NCBI GenBank assembly: GCA_963791625.1
Contig: CAWBTA010000004.1
Location: 1-17,763, forward strand
Source: JANMCE01 sp963791625
GTDB taxonomy: Bacteria; Actinomycetota; Acidimicrobiia; Acidimicrobiales; Ilumatobacteraceae
Direction: 5' to 3'
DNA: 17,763 nt
The notes beneath the pieces were generated by a model that saw nothing but the letters and a program-made list of their open reading frames with translations, made no database searches and was not told where the DNA came from. Made by a program: the position numbers and the translations under genes. This document shows positions 1 to 6,331 of this stretch, in pieces. Every line of letters starts with the position of its first letter. Position 1 is the first letter of the stretch.

Positions 1-1
1 C

Positions 2-205
2 GCGCTCGACGTGATCGGCCTCCGCGCCGGCGACATCACTCAACACGTCCTCGCTGCCGTGCTCACTAACCAACCGCGAGGACCGCTCATCGGCGAACTC
101 GTCCAGGCCATGGAAGCAGAGGCCCGCAAACCGAAATCGACAATCGCCGAACTCATCAGCCACTTCGGCTTCATCGAGATGATCAAAGCATGCCCGCTCG
201 GCTGA
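2..205 (+). CDS. 3' end of an unrecognised gene (partial)
   Basis: An open frame runs in from the left edge and stops with TGA at 203-205. A GTG at 11 is only one possible internal start, so this is most likely the C-terminal 67 residues of a longer protein. The visible part is mainly helical in character (GELVQAMEAEARKPKST, then IAELISHFGFIEMIKA), with no signal peptide, membrane segment or cysteine motif. I do not recognise the family. The next gene starts about 50 bp downstream on the same strand, so the two could share a transcript, but a possible -10 box (TACTAT, 231-236) between them suggests the VOC gene may have its own promoter. Confidence 0.45.
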   Translation, partial: ALDVIGLRAGDITQHVLAAVLTNQPRGPLIGELVQAMEAEARKPKSTIAELISHFGFIEMIKACPLG

Positions 206-252
206 ACCGACCCGACGATCAATCGGCCGCTACTATCGTGATCGTGAGTTCG

Positions 253-669
253 ATGACGGCGACCATCTACGCGGTCAATCTGAGCCGCATGACCGAGTTC
301 TATTCTCGGGTGCTCGGTCTCTCAATCGCCGAATCGCTCGACAACGACTTCGCGCGACTCGAATCGCATGCCCATGCGATCGAGATTTCGATCGTCGCGA
401 TTCCACGCGAGATCGCCGACACCATCGACTTCGCCGATCCTGTGTCACCACGCGACGACACTCCGATCAAGTTGAGCTTCGTCGTTGACAACCTCGACGC
501 CTGCCGCGTCCATGCCCTGGCGCTCGGAGGTGCACTACGACCCGCCGATGAGGGATGGATCTGGCACGGCTTCATCCATTGCGACGGTCACGATCCCGAA
601 GGCAACGTGTTCCAACTCCGGTCATCGGCCCCGGGGACAAAGACGGCTCCGATACGGAACAACCCTTGA
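253..669 (+). CDS. VOC-fold (glyoxalase/bleomycin-resistance superfamily) protein
   Basis: A 138-residue protein about the size of a single-chain VOC domain protein. It opens with the first beta-strand and helix signature (ATIYAVNLSRMTEFYSRVLGL, residues 3-23, quoted in two parts here: ATIYAVNLSR then MTEFYSRVLGL). The second half has the typical interdomain strand IKLSFVVDNLD (72-82) and the closing strand DPEGNVFQL (114-122), where E116 sits at a common metal-ligand position. VOC proteins are metal-dependent lyases, isomerases, dioxygenases or drug-binding proteins; the substrate cannot be read from sequence. ATG 253 is preferred, but an in-frame GTG at 244 lies 7 nt after a -10-like TACTAT and could be a leaderless start. 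It is probably co-transcribed with the hydrolase that starts 31 bp later. Confidence 0.8.
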   Translation: MTATIYAVNLSRMTEFYSRVLGLSIAESLDNDFARLESHAHAIEISIVAIPREIADTIDFADPVSPRDDTPIKLSFVVDNLDACRVHALALGGALRPADEGWIWHGFIHCDGHDPEGNVFQLRSSAPGTKTAPIRNNP

Positions 670-700
670 GCGGCTGCCACGCCAGACCGCGGAGTCTGCG

Positions 701-1720
701 GTGGTCGCGATGAGATGGAGCCCGATCACCGGGGTATCGCGACATACACGCCCGATACGTCACGCCAAGGGCGGGATCGGCCGGCTCGCCCCAATGACGC
801 TTGGCGGCGTCGAGCAATGGGTGCTCGTACGCGGCCAACCCGCTGCCCCAATCCTGCTGAAGATCCATGGCGGCCCTGGACAAGCCGAGATACCGACGAT
901 CGACATGAACGCTCGACTCGAAGAACACTTCCTCGTAGTGGAGTGGGACCAACGAGGGGCAGGCAAATCAGCCGCGGCTATCGAGCCACGCTCGGCTATG
1001 ACGTTGGAACAGATCGTGGCCGACACCATCGAACTCACCGAGCGCCTCATCGACGAGTTCGGAACCCGCACCGTCATCTTGCTCGGCCACTCCTGGGGCA
1101 GCCTCGTCGGCGTGCTCGCGGTCCATCGCCGCCCCGATCTGTATGCCGCGTTCGTGAGCACCGGCCAGATCACCGCCTTCGCCGACGGCCAGAAGGTCGC
1201 CTATGAGTTTGTGGTTGCCGAAGCGCACCGTCGCGGACACACATCGGCGGTATCAGCCCTGGCATCGATTGCGCCGCCCCCCTATGTCGGCGCCGAGGGC
1301 CTCAAGGCGTGGATGCAGTGCGTGCGCTGGCTCGGCGAGTTCGGTGCTTTGTGGCATCAGCCCGACAAGTTCCGCCCGTTCCGCTGGATGATCAACTCGC
1401 CCGAGTACTCCTGGCAAGAAAAGCTGCGCTTCACCAACGCCGCCAATCGATCATTCGAACTGCTCTATGCCGACCTGGTGCTCGCCGAACTCAACAGCTC
1501 ATGTCTCGGGTTGGCTGTGCCCGTGTTCATGGCCGTTGGCCGCTATGACCGGATCGCCCCACCCGAATTAGCCGAGCGTTACTTCAACGCGCTGACCGCA
1601 CCACGCAAAGAATGGGTCTGGTTCGAGGAGTCGGGCCATTTCCCCCAGTGGGAACAAACCGACGAGTTCCACCAACTCCTCATTCAAACAGTTCTGCCAA
1701 CCGTCACCACCCGCTCCTGA
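701..1720 (+). CDS. Alpha/beta hydrolase, proline iminopeptidase-like
   Basis: A 339-residue serine hydrolase of the alpha/beta fold. It shows the oxyanion-hole motif HGGPG (56-60), the strand WDQRGAGKS (82-90) and the nucleophile elbow GHSWGS (129-134, Ser131). The likely acid is Asp283 in GRYDRIAP and the catalytic His is His313 in ESGHFPQWE. HGGPG together with DQRG is characteristic of the proline iminopeptidase subgroup (peptidase S33), although many members hydrolyse esters or amides. The preceding GGVEQWVLVRG is also typical of this group. GTG 701 is chosen because GGAG (691-694) lies 6 nt upstream; ATG 710 is an alternative nine bases on. There is no signal peptide, so it is expected in the cytoplasm. 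It follows the VOC gene by 31 bp, probably in one operon. Substrate unknown. Confidence 0.87.
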   Translation: MVAMRWSPITGVSRHTRPIRHAKGGIGRLAPMTLGGVEQWVLVRGQPAAPILLKIHGGPGQAEIPTIDMNARLEEHFLVVEWDQRGAGKSAAAIEPRSAMTLEQIVADTIELTERLIDEFGTRTVILLGHSWGSLVGVLAVHRRPDLYAAFVSTGQITAFADGQKVAYEFVVAEAHRRGHTSAVSALASIAPPPYVGAEGLKAWMQCVRWLGEFGALWHQPDKFRPFRWMINSPEYSWQEKLRFTNAANRSFELLYADLVLAELNSSCLGLAVPVFMAVGRYDRIAPPELAERYFNALTAPRKEWVWFEESGHFPQWEQTDEFHQLLIQTVLPTVTTRS

Positions 1721-1758
1721 TCGTCAGACGTCTACGCCTACTGTTCTAACCCTACTAC

Positions 1759-1787
1759 TTGACATTCTTTGGTAGCGGGCTTAGTCT
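1759..1787 (+). promoter_or_regulatory. Leaderless sigma-70-type promoter for padR-like gene
   Basis: A perfect -35 box TTGACA (1759-1764), a 17-bp spacer and a -10 box TAGTCT (1782-1787). The end of the -10 lies 6 nt from ATG 1794, so the transcript should begin at or next to the start codon. No ribosome binding site precedes the gene, which agrees with a leaderless mRNA. Confidence 0.7.
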
Positions 1788-1793
1788 GTGTCC

Positions 1794-2171
1794 ATGCCCG
1801 CTGGACACGACCCTCAACTCCTCAAGGGCGTGCTGTCGTTGCTGCTGTTGCATTTGCTGGCCGAGCGTGAGTCGTACGGCTATGAGGTCGTCCAACGGCT
1901 CCACGAGATTGGCCTGACCGATGTGCTTGAAGGCACCGTGTACCCGGCGCTCGCTCGCCTTGAGCGAGAGAACCGTCTGACCTCGCGGCTGGTCGCGTCC
2001 AACTCTGGCCCGGCACGCAAGTACTACCGACCAACCCCGCTCGGGCACGAGGCGCTCGCAATCGGCACTGCGAGCTGGCAATCCCTGGCTGAACTCGTCG
2101 GCGCGGTGCTCTCGCAACCGCTGCCGGCACCCAGCACACCTCCAGCACCCACGAAAGGGACGCTGACATGA
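1794..2171 (+). CDS. PadR-family transcriptional regulator
   Basis: A 125-residue winged-helix protein of the PadR family. The N-terminus has the standard helix LLKGVLSLLLLHLLAE (9-24) followed by SYGYEVVQRL (27-36), the recognition region EGTVYPALARLE (46-57) and the wing GPARKYYRPTPLG (72-84). The C-terminal dimerisation helix is short and ends in a proline-rich tail. PadR proteins are dimeric repressors, often of their own operon. ATG 1794 is preferred to GTG 1788 because the promoter points to a leaderless start at 1794. The stop codon overlaps the start of the membrane protein gene (ATGA, 2168-2171), so the two are translationally coupled. PadR regulators are commonly paired with HAAS-domain membrane proteins, which is the arrangement here. 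Confidence 0.92.
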   Translation: MPAGHDPQLLKGVLSLLLLHLLAERESYGYEVVQRLHEIGLTDVLEGTVYPALARLERENRLTSRLVASNSGPARKYYRPTPLGHEALAIGTASWQSLAELVGAVLSQPLPAPSTPPAPTKGTLT

Positions 2172-2728
2172 CCCACTCGGTGAACCTCCTCGACCGGGCG
2201 CGTATCGAACGAGTGGTATGGGGCCTCGACCAACGGCTCTACGACCTCCCTCGCGCCTCGCGCATTGGCAAACGCCGCGAGCTACGCCAGAACCTGCTCG
2301 AAGCAGCCCACGACGTCGGCACCACCACGGCACTCAGACAACTGGGCAGCACCCGCCAACTCGCGGGCGAGTACCTCGTCTCCGAGTTCGGTACCGGACC
2401 GCGACCGTCCTGGATGGCTGCGGGCGTGTTCCTTGCCATCGGAACACTCTTCTTCTTCTCGCTGCTGACCGACGCGGCCTTGGCCTTCGGCGATGGCATC
2501 ATCGCCGCCCAACCCAACGCCACCGGCACGTTTCATTGGAGCGGCATCAGCTACCTCCAAAGCCCGGTCACCTACACCGCCACCAACGGCAAGATCGACA
2601 GCGTCGGAGGAGCGGCAACCCCACTGGCGTGGGCACTGTGGATCCTCGGCGCCATCCTCATCGGCCGGCTCTGGCTGCTCCCCGCCGCATGGCGGCGACG
2701 CCGCGCCACTGCACGCGCCGGACTATGA
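2168..2728 (+). CDS. HAAS-like PadR-associated membrane protein
   Basis: A 186-residue protein with a soluble helical N-terminus (about 10-75, rich in Arg and Leu, ending LRQLGSTRQLAGEYLVSEFG). A transmembrane helix follows (about 83-105, with IGTLFFFSLL), then a roughly 45-residue loop rich in Thr, Ser and Gly, a second transmembrane helix (about 152-173) and a basic C-terminus. The N-terminal pattern matches the HAAS/DUF1700-type domain found in membrane proteins encoded next to PadR regulators. With two helices, both termini should be cytoplasmic and the loop extracytoplasmic. Its start overlaps the PadR stop by 4 bp. The usual inference is that PadR controls this membrane protein; the signal or substrate is unknown. 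Confidence 0.72.
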   Translation: MTHSVNLLDRARIERVVWGLDQRLYDLPRASRIGKRRELRQNLLEAAHDVGTTTALRQLGSTRQLAGEYLVSEFGTGPRPSWMAAGVFLAIGTLFFFSLLTDAALAFGDGIIAAQPNATGTFHWSGISYLQSPVTYTATNGKIDSVGGAATPLAWALWILGAILIGRLWLLPAAWRRRRATARAGL

Positions 2729-3146
2729 CCTGCCACCCGTCATTGCTGTGGCCGTTTGCGGTGGCGATGCTTTTCGGGTGAAGCCGCACCCCAGCGGACG
2801 AGCCGGTCAACGGAAACACGCGTCCGAACGAATCGGTGATTGACACTTCGCTACATCTTCGTCAACTAGCACCTCCACCTCGCCGCCATCGTCGTCGGTC
2901 GAGCTTCCCGACACGCCTGCGGCCGAGAAGCTGCGGTGGGTGCTAACGAGTCGCTGAAAGCCGACGAATCGGCCTACATCAAACGGTTCACGGCGACGTT
3001 CATCAGCTAAGTCTCCGTCGAGTTCCTCCGGAGCCAAATCAACGACGCAGGCGTGAACGAGATCACCGAAGTACTGTTAATACTCACCGACATCGATCGA
3101 ACTCCAGCACTGGTCCATCACTGGCCAAGTCGGCGAGGAATGACAT
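2729..3146. other. Gene-poor decayed stretch left of the IS3 element
   Basis: About 420 bp between the HAAS gene and the IS3 left end with no intact gene. All longer open frames here lack ribosome binding sites and family signatures. The only coding-like signal is the broken fragment at 2898-3146, described separately. No clear terminator follows the HAAS gene. Confidence 0.5.
2898..3146 (+). pseudogene. Possible remnant of an ORF12/Cpe-type N-terminal domain
   Basis: Two plus-strand frames read as one broken protein. The first (2898-2957) gives VELPDTPAAEKLRWVLTS and ends at TGA. The second (from 2948) gives ESLKADESAYIKRF, TATFIS, a TAA at 3008-3010, then VSVEFLRSQINDAG and stays open into the IS3 end. 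The pattern 'TPAxxxLRWVL...F...FL...V....L' resembles the N-terminal domain of actinobacterial Cpe/ORF12-like serine hydrolases. That match rests on memory of the family and is weak. At least one frameshift and one stop codon separate the pieces, and no beta-lactamase-like remainder was found after the IS at 5883. Confidence 0.3.
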
Positions 3147-3171
3147 TGGAGCTGCCCCGGTTTGACGGACA
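3147..3171 (+). repeat. IS3 left terminal inverted repeat
   Basis: Matches the reverse complement of 5855-5879 at 21 of 25 positions. The mismatches are at positions 6 and 17-19. The target duplication CAT precedes it at 3144-3146. Confidence 0.88.
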
Positions 3172-3180
3172 CCACGTGTA

Positions 3181-3196
3181 AGGGTCGGAGAACCCT
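3181..3196 (+). promoter_or_regulatory. Small hairpin in the IS3 leader
   Basis: AGGGT (3181-3185) and ACCCT (3192-3196) form a 5-bp stem around a CGGAGA loop, about 18 nt before the orfA start. IS elements often use leader hairpins to limit read-through translation from outside; that role here is inferred. Confidence 0.3.
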
Positions 3197-3213
3197 GGAA
3201 GCGAGTGTCAATC

Positions 3214-3534
3214 ATGCCTACTGCGAAGAAGTCTGACGGGCCGTCGAGGCGGCCACGTCGTAAGTTCACGGATGAGTTCAAGGCCGAGGCCGTGCGGATG
3301 GTCGAGGAGTCTGGCGGTCAGATCGGCCGGATTGCCCGCGAGCTCAACATCTACGACTCGACGTTGGGGAACTGGGTTCAACAGGCCCGTGCCGTCGCGG
3401 CGGGTGCGCCGACCGTTGAGGAACGTGCTGAGGTCCGCGAGTTGCGCCGGGAGTTGGAGCGGGTGACTCGGGAACGGGACATTCTGGGAAAAGCAGTCGC
3501 CTACTTCTCGGCGTCACACCCGAAGAACGTGTGA
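3214..3534 (+). CDS. IS3-family transposase OrfA
   Basis: A 106-residue DNA-binding subunit. It starts with a basic segment (SRRPRRKFTDEFKAEAV, 11-27), followed by the helix-turn-helix of the HTH_Tnp_1 type (about 22-58, with IGRIARELNI and STLGNWV). A leucine-zipper-like coiled coil (68-93, VRELRRELERVTRERDILGK) comes next. This layout and length are standard for IS3 OrfA. ATG 3214 is preferred to GTG 3205, since GCGAG (3201-3205) is placed 8 nt before it. The stop overlaps the GTG start of orfB (GTGA, 3531-3534), and orfB lies in the -1 frame relative to orfA. Confidence 0.92.
   Translation: MPTAKKSDGPSRRPRRKFTDEFKAEAVRMVEESGGQIGRIARELNIYDSTLGNWVQQARAVAAGAPTVEERAEVRELRRELERVTRERDILGKAVAYFSASHPKNV
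3486..3492 (+). promoter_or_regulatory. Candidate -1 frameshift site GGGAAAA in orfA
   Basis: In the orfA frame the bases read G GGA AAA, a heptamer of the X XXY YYZ form. The -1 frame is open from here through the orfB start with no stop, giving SSRLLLGVTPEERV before orfB. IS3 elements commonly make the OrfAB transposase by -1 frameshifting near the end of orfA. Confidence 0.5.
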
Positions 3535-4430
3535 TCGCGGTGTACACGTTCATCGCCGAGGAGCAGGCCAACGAGACGTGCGACTGGTCGGTCGCGGAGA
3601 TGTGCAGGGTGCTCGAGGTCGCCCGGTCCGGGTACTACGACTGGATCGACCGCCAGCCATCTGATCGCGAGATCTCCGACCGGCATCTGGCGTTCGAGAT
3701 CGAGACGATCTGGGAGTGTTCGGGCCGCACGTACGGGGTCCCGCGGATGCACGCCTGGTTGCATCAGCAGGGCTTCAACCCGTCCCGGAAGCGGGTCGCC
3801 CGTCTGATGTGCCGGCTTGGGATCGAGGGCGAATCGGGCCGGGCCCGTGTGCGGACCACGGTCGTTGACCGAGGCGCCACCGCGGCATCGGATCTCGTCG
3901 GTCGGGACTTCAACCCGACGGCGCCAGACGTCGCGTGGTGCGGTGACATCACGTACTTGCGGACCGGTGAGGGCTGGTTGTTCCTGGCGACGGTGATCGA
4001 TTTGTTCTCCCGCCGGGTGATCGGTTGGTCGATCGCGACTCATATGCGTACTGATCTTGTCGCTGACGCACTCCAAATGGCTGTCGCTGCGCGTGGTGGT
4101 AATGTCGCTGGTGTTGTGTTCCACAGCGATCGTGGGTCGCAATATACTTCGGCCCAGTACGCTCAGTTGTGCGCCGATAACGGTGTGCGGCAGTCAATGG
4201 GCGAGACCGGGATCTGCTTCGACAACGCGGTCGCCGAAGCGTTCTTCGCCACCCTGAAACGAGAGCTGTACTACCGCCAGCCGTGGCCCACTCGGGCCGA
4301 AGCCCGCCGTGCAGTGATCCGCTGGATCGAGACCTGGTTCAACCCCCGCCGGCTCCACAGCACCAACGGCTACCGCTCACCCGAACAGAAAGAGACCGAC
4401 TGGTACCGTCAAGACCGCAACGCCGCATAA
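3531..4430 (+). CDS. IS3-family transposase OrfB (DDE catalytic subunit)
   Basis: A 299-residue integrase-fold transposase. The N-terminal HTH_21-like segment includes YGVPRMHAWLHQQG (68-81). The rve catalytic core carries Asp139 (WCGDITYL), Asp200 (VVFHSDRGSQYTS) and Glu236 (AVAEAFFATLKREL), spaced as expected for the family, and ends with the rve_3-like FNPRRLHSTNGYRSP. All three catalytic residues are present. GTG 3531 overlaps the orfA stop; a -1 frameshift at 3486-3492 could also fuse it to OrfA. The ISL3 element inserted immediately after the stop codon (target GCATAAGC contains the TAA), so the coding sequence is complete. Mobility would still require the right terminal repeat 1.4 kb away. 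Confidence 0.95.
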   Translation: MIAVYTFIAEEQANETCDWSVAEMCRVLEVARSGYYDWIDRQPSDREISDRHLAFEIETIWECSGRTYGVPRMHAWLHQQGFNPSRKRVARLMCRLGIEGESGRARVRTTVVDRGATAASDLVGRDFNPTAPDVAWCGDITYLRTGEGWLFLATVIDLFSRRVIGWSIATHMRTDLVADALQMAVAARGGNVAGVVFHSDRGSQYTSAQYAQLCADNGVRQSMGETGICFDNAVAEAFFATLKRELYYRQPWPTRAEARRAVIRWIETWFNPRRLHSTNGYRSPEQKETDWYRQDRNAA

Positions 4431-4432
4431 GC
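4425..4432 (+). repeat. 8-bp target duplication GCATAAGC, left copy
   Basis: Identical to 5843-5850 on the other side of the ISL3 element. Eight base pairs is the duplication length known for the ISL3 family. The copy includes the orfB TAA stop. Confidence 0.93.
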
Positions 4433-4457
4433 GGCTCTTCGGAAGTGAGCGGGGAGT
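4433..4457 (+). repeat. ISL3 left terminal inverted repeat
   Basis: Pairs with the reverse complement of 5818-5842. Only positions 12, 13 and 15 of 25 differ. Confidence 0.93.
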
Positions 4458-4501
4458 AGAGGTTTGAGGAGGGTCCCGGGCGCGGCACAGGGGCCCTGCG
4501 A

Positions 4502-4528
4502 ATCTGAGTGTTCTCTACGCATTCAGAT
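4502..4528 (+). repeat. Inverted repeat in the ISL3 leader
   Basis: ATCTGA (4502-4507) and TCAGAT (4523-4528) are perfect 6-bp arms around a 15-nt loop, ending 11 nt before the transposase start. It could be a binding site or a leader hairpin; no function is shown by the sequence. Confidence 0.3.
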
Positions 4529-4539
4529 CGAGGACCCCT

Positions 4540-5829
4540 GTGGAATCGGACGCTACTCGCATGTGCGAGTTGCTGGTTGGCCTTCCTGACGTCAACGTGC
4601 TCGGTGTCGACGACACCGGCGACCAGCTCATCGTGGCTATCGAGGTGAGAGGCCCGCGACCGGCTTGTCTGGGGTGCGGAGTGCCCGGGTGGGTGAAGGA
4701 CCGCGACGAGGTCCTGCTGGTCGATCTGCCGGTGTTCGGTCGGCCGTCGCGCCTGTTGTGGCGCAAGCACCGCTGGAAGTGCATCACCGAGGCCTGCGCG
4801 ATGAACACCTGGACCCTCGACGTTCCCGCCATTGCCGGCTCCCGGCTGGCGTTGACCGATCGGGCAGGGCGGTGGGTGACCCGCCAGGTCGGCTTCCATG
4901 GCCGCTCGGTGAGCGACGTCGCCGAGGAGCTCGACTGCGACTGGCACACGGTGAACAACGCTGTACAGGCCTATGGATCGGCGCTGGTCGAGGACCCGGC
5001 GCGCATCGGTGACGTCACCGCACTCGGCTTGGACGAGACCCTGTTCGTCCGTGAAGGCGAACGGCACCACAAGCACTGGGCCACGTCGGTCGTCGACGTC
5101 GGCTGCGGTGTGCTGCTCGACATGATCGAAGGACGCAACGCGCAACCTGCCATCGACTGGCTCACCGCGCGGCCCGAGCCCTGGCGTGAAGGGATCAAGT
5201 GGGCAACGTTGGACCTGTCCGGCCCGTACCGGTTGGTGTTCAACACCACGCTCCCGGGAGCGGTCCAGGTGGCTGATGTGTTCCACGTGATCAAGATCGT
5301 GAACACCGCGCTCGATGAGTGTCGTCGTCGGGTGCAGAACGAGACGCTCGGCCATCGTGGCCACAAGGACGACCCGCTCTATCGGTGTCGACGGCTGCTC
5401 ACCCGAGCTGACGAACGCCTGGACGACGACGGCCGAACCAAGCTGCTCGGCCTGCTCGAGGCCGGCGACCCGCACGGCGAGGTCCGCATGGCCTGGCATG
5501 CCAAGGAAGTCGTCCGAGAGATCTACACCCACACCGACCCGCTCCTGGCAGCCGAGTTCGTGGAACGGCTCGGCCATGACCTGCAAGACGAGTCGTGCCC
5601 ACCAGAGATCAACCGGGTCGGTCGGACCCTGCTGCGCTGGAAGGACCAGATCGTCGCCTGGCACACCGCACACGTGTCCAACGCCCCGACCGAAGCGATG
5701 AACAACCTTATCAAGCGCATCAAACGTGTCGGGTTCGGCTTCCGTAAGTTCACCTACTACCGCGTCAGAGCCTTGCTCTACGCCGGCAAGCCCAACTGGG
5801 ACCTACTCGCCACCATCACTCCCCGCTGA
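4540..5829 (+). CDS. ISL3-family transposase
   Basis: A 429-residue DDE transposase. It has the N-terminal ISL3 zinc finger with C43-x2-C46 (PACLGCGVPG) and C81-x4-C86 (KCITEAC), then helix-turn-helix segments (about 112-142, SVSDVAEELDCDWHTV). The catalytic domain follows, with Asp165 (LGLDETLF), Asp225 (ATLDLSGPY) and Glu385 (NAPTEAMNNL). The C-terminus FGFRKFTYYRVRALLY is typical of the family. The GTG start at 4540 is supported by GAGGA (4530-4534) at 5-nt spacing. Length and motifs match an intact family member. The stop at 5827-5829 lies inside the right terminal repeat, as is common in compact IS elements. Confidence 0.95.
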   Translation: MESDATRMCELLVGLPDVNVLGVDDTGDQLIVAIEVRGPRPACLGCGVPGWVKDRDEVLLVDLPVFGRPSRLLWRKHRWKCITEACAMNTWTLDVPAIAGSRLALTDRAGRWVTRQVGFHGRSVSDVAEELDCDWHTVNNAVQAYGSALVEDPARIGDVTALGLDETLFVREGERHHKHWATSVVDVGCGVLLDMIEGRNAQPAIDWLTARPEPWREGIKWATLDLSGPYRLVFNTTLPGAVQVADVFHVIKIVNTALDECRRRVQNETLGHRGHKDDPLYRCRRLLTRADERLDDDGRTKLLGLLEAGDPHGEVRMAWHAKEVVREIYTHTDPLLAAEFVERLGHDLQDESCPPEINRVGRTLLRWKDQIVAWHTAHVSNAPTEAMNNLIKRIKRVGFGFRKFTYYRVRALLYAGKPNWDLLATITPR

Positions 5830-5842
5830 GATCCGAAGAGCC
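5818..5842 (-). repeat. ISL3 right terminal inverted repeat
   Basis: Reverse complement matches 4433-4457 at 22 of 25 positions and overlaps the last codons of the transposase. Confidence 0.93.
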
Positions 5843-5850
5843 GCATAAGC
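5843..5850 (+). repeat. 8-bp target duplication GCATAAGC, right copy
   Basis: Identical to 4425-4432. After it the IS3 sequence resumes and runs to the IS3 right repeat. Confidence 0.93.
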
Positions 5851-5854
5851 CCCC

Positions 5855-5879
5855 TGTCCGATCAACCGGGGCAACTCCA
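5855..5879 (-). repeat. IS3 right terminal inverted repeat
   Basis: Reverse complement matches 3147-3171 at 21 of 25 positions. It is followed by the CAT target duplication at 5880-5882. Confidence 0.88.
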
Positions 5880-5882
5880 CAT

Positions 5883-6287
5883 CGCTGCCTCGACCGCGGC
5901 GGGTTGTGAGTTCAACTGCTCCGCAGCGTTACAGAACTCAGCGACGGGACCTAGTGGTCCGTCGCTGAATTAGCTTCGGAGACGATCGAGCGAAATGGCG
6001 GCGTCCAAGAGAATCGGATGAGTCGTCGCGATGCGGGGGTCGGTGTCTACTCACCGGTACTGGATCGACTGCGTCGCGAGGGAAGAGCGGCCACTCGGTA
6101 ACGGGCGATAGTACGCGCGCTTAGCACTCTATCTTGTCGCGCAATCGAATCCAATGCGCGAACCGGTGCATGACTTGGGCCATGCTGCAGCGGGCGTTTC
6201 GCCGACGATCGCTGGTCGCACGGTGGCGATATGAGTGGCCCTCTGGTTGAAGCGTCGAGTTGCGCAACGTCCAGATCGCCGACGATC
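5883..6287. other. About 400 bp without a recognisable gene
   Basis: No open frame here has both a plausible start and a family signature. A strong hairpin is present at 5938-5968, listed separately. The minus-strand frames contain short coding-like phrases (for example MAQVMHRFAHWIRLRDK near 6125-6180) but lack a ribosome binding site and conserved motifs. This is probably decayed DNA next to the IS3 insertion. Confidence 0.5.
5938..5968 (+). terminator. Strong hairpin, possible terminator
   Basis: TCAGCGACGG-G-ACC (5938-5951) pairs with GGTCCGTCGCTGA (5956-5968): 13 base pairs with one bulged G and a 4-nt TAGT loop. No T-run follows (ATTAGCTTC), so it is not a classical intrinsic terminator. 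GC-rich actinobacteria often have such I-shaped terminators without a U-tail. A protein-binding palindrome is an alternative. Confidence 0.4.
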
Positions 6288-6311
6288 TCATATGCCTTGA
6301 CACGAATATGA
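6288..6311 (+). promoter_or_regulatory. Candidate ArsR-type operator
   Basis: TCATAT (6288-6293) and ATATGA (6306-6311) are perfect 6-bp inverted arms 12 bp apart. They span the -35 box (6297-6302) of the promoter of the operon that encodes an ArsR regulator. ArsR-family dimers bind AT-rich imperfect palindromes of this geometry overlapping their own promoters, so autorepression is a reasonable inference. Confidence 0.5.
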
Positions 6312-6325
6312 CAGTTTCGTAGGCT
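6297..6325 (+). promoter_or_regulatory. Leaderless sigma-70-type promoter of the ArsR operon
   Basis: TTGACA (6297-6302), a 17-bp spacer and TAGGCT (6320-6325), with the -10 ending 6 nt before ATG 6332. The geometry is the same as the PadR promoter at 1759-1787, and the TAGnCT-nnn-GTCCATG segment is nearly shared. Confidence 0.7.
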
Positions 6326-6331
6326 TGGTCC

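Larger units (their letters stand above)
4433..5842 (+). mobile_element. ISL3-family insertion sequence, complete
   Basis: A 1,410-bp element inserted in the IS3 copy. The ends GGCTCTTCGGA... (4433) and ...TCCGAAGAGCC (5842) are 25-bp inverted repeats with 22 matches. A perfect 8-bp target duplication GCATAAGC flanks it (4425-4432, 5843-5850). It encodes one transposase whose last codons lie inside the right repeat. Perfect duplication and an intact gene point to a recent insertion. Confidence 0.95.
3147..5879 (+). mobile_element. IS3-family insertion sequence, interrupted by an ISL3 element
   Basis: The element begins TGGAGCTGCCCCGG (3147) and ends CCGGGGCAACTCCA (5879). The terminal 25 bp match in 21 positions as inverted repeats and carry the TG...CA tips usual for the family. 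A 3-bp direct repeat CAT flanks it (3144-3146 and 5880-5882), within the 3-4 bp typical of IS3 elements. Subtracting the inner ISL3 copy (1,410 bp) and its 8-bp duplication leaves 1,315 bp, a normal IS3 size. It encodes orfA and orfB; the right terminal repeat now lies beyond the inserted ISL3. Confidence 0.9.

Noticed and set aside
1752..1775. CTAC...GTAG inverted repeat around the PadR promoter
   Set aside because: Only 4-bp arms and no extension; it does not resemble a PadR operator well enough.
4339..5673. A 444-codon open frame on the minus strand
   Set aside because: It is antisense to the ISL3 transposase and the orfB end, has no family signature, and the plus-strand proteins are unmistakable.
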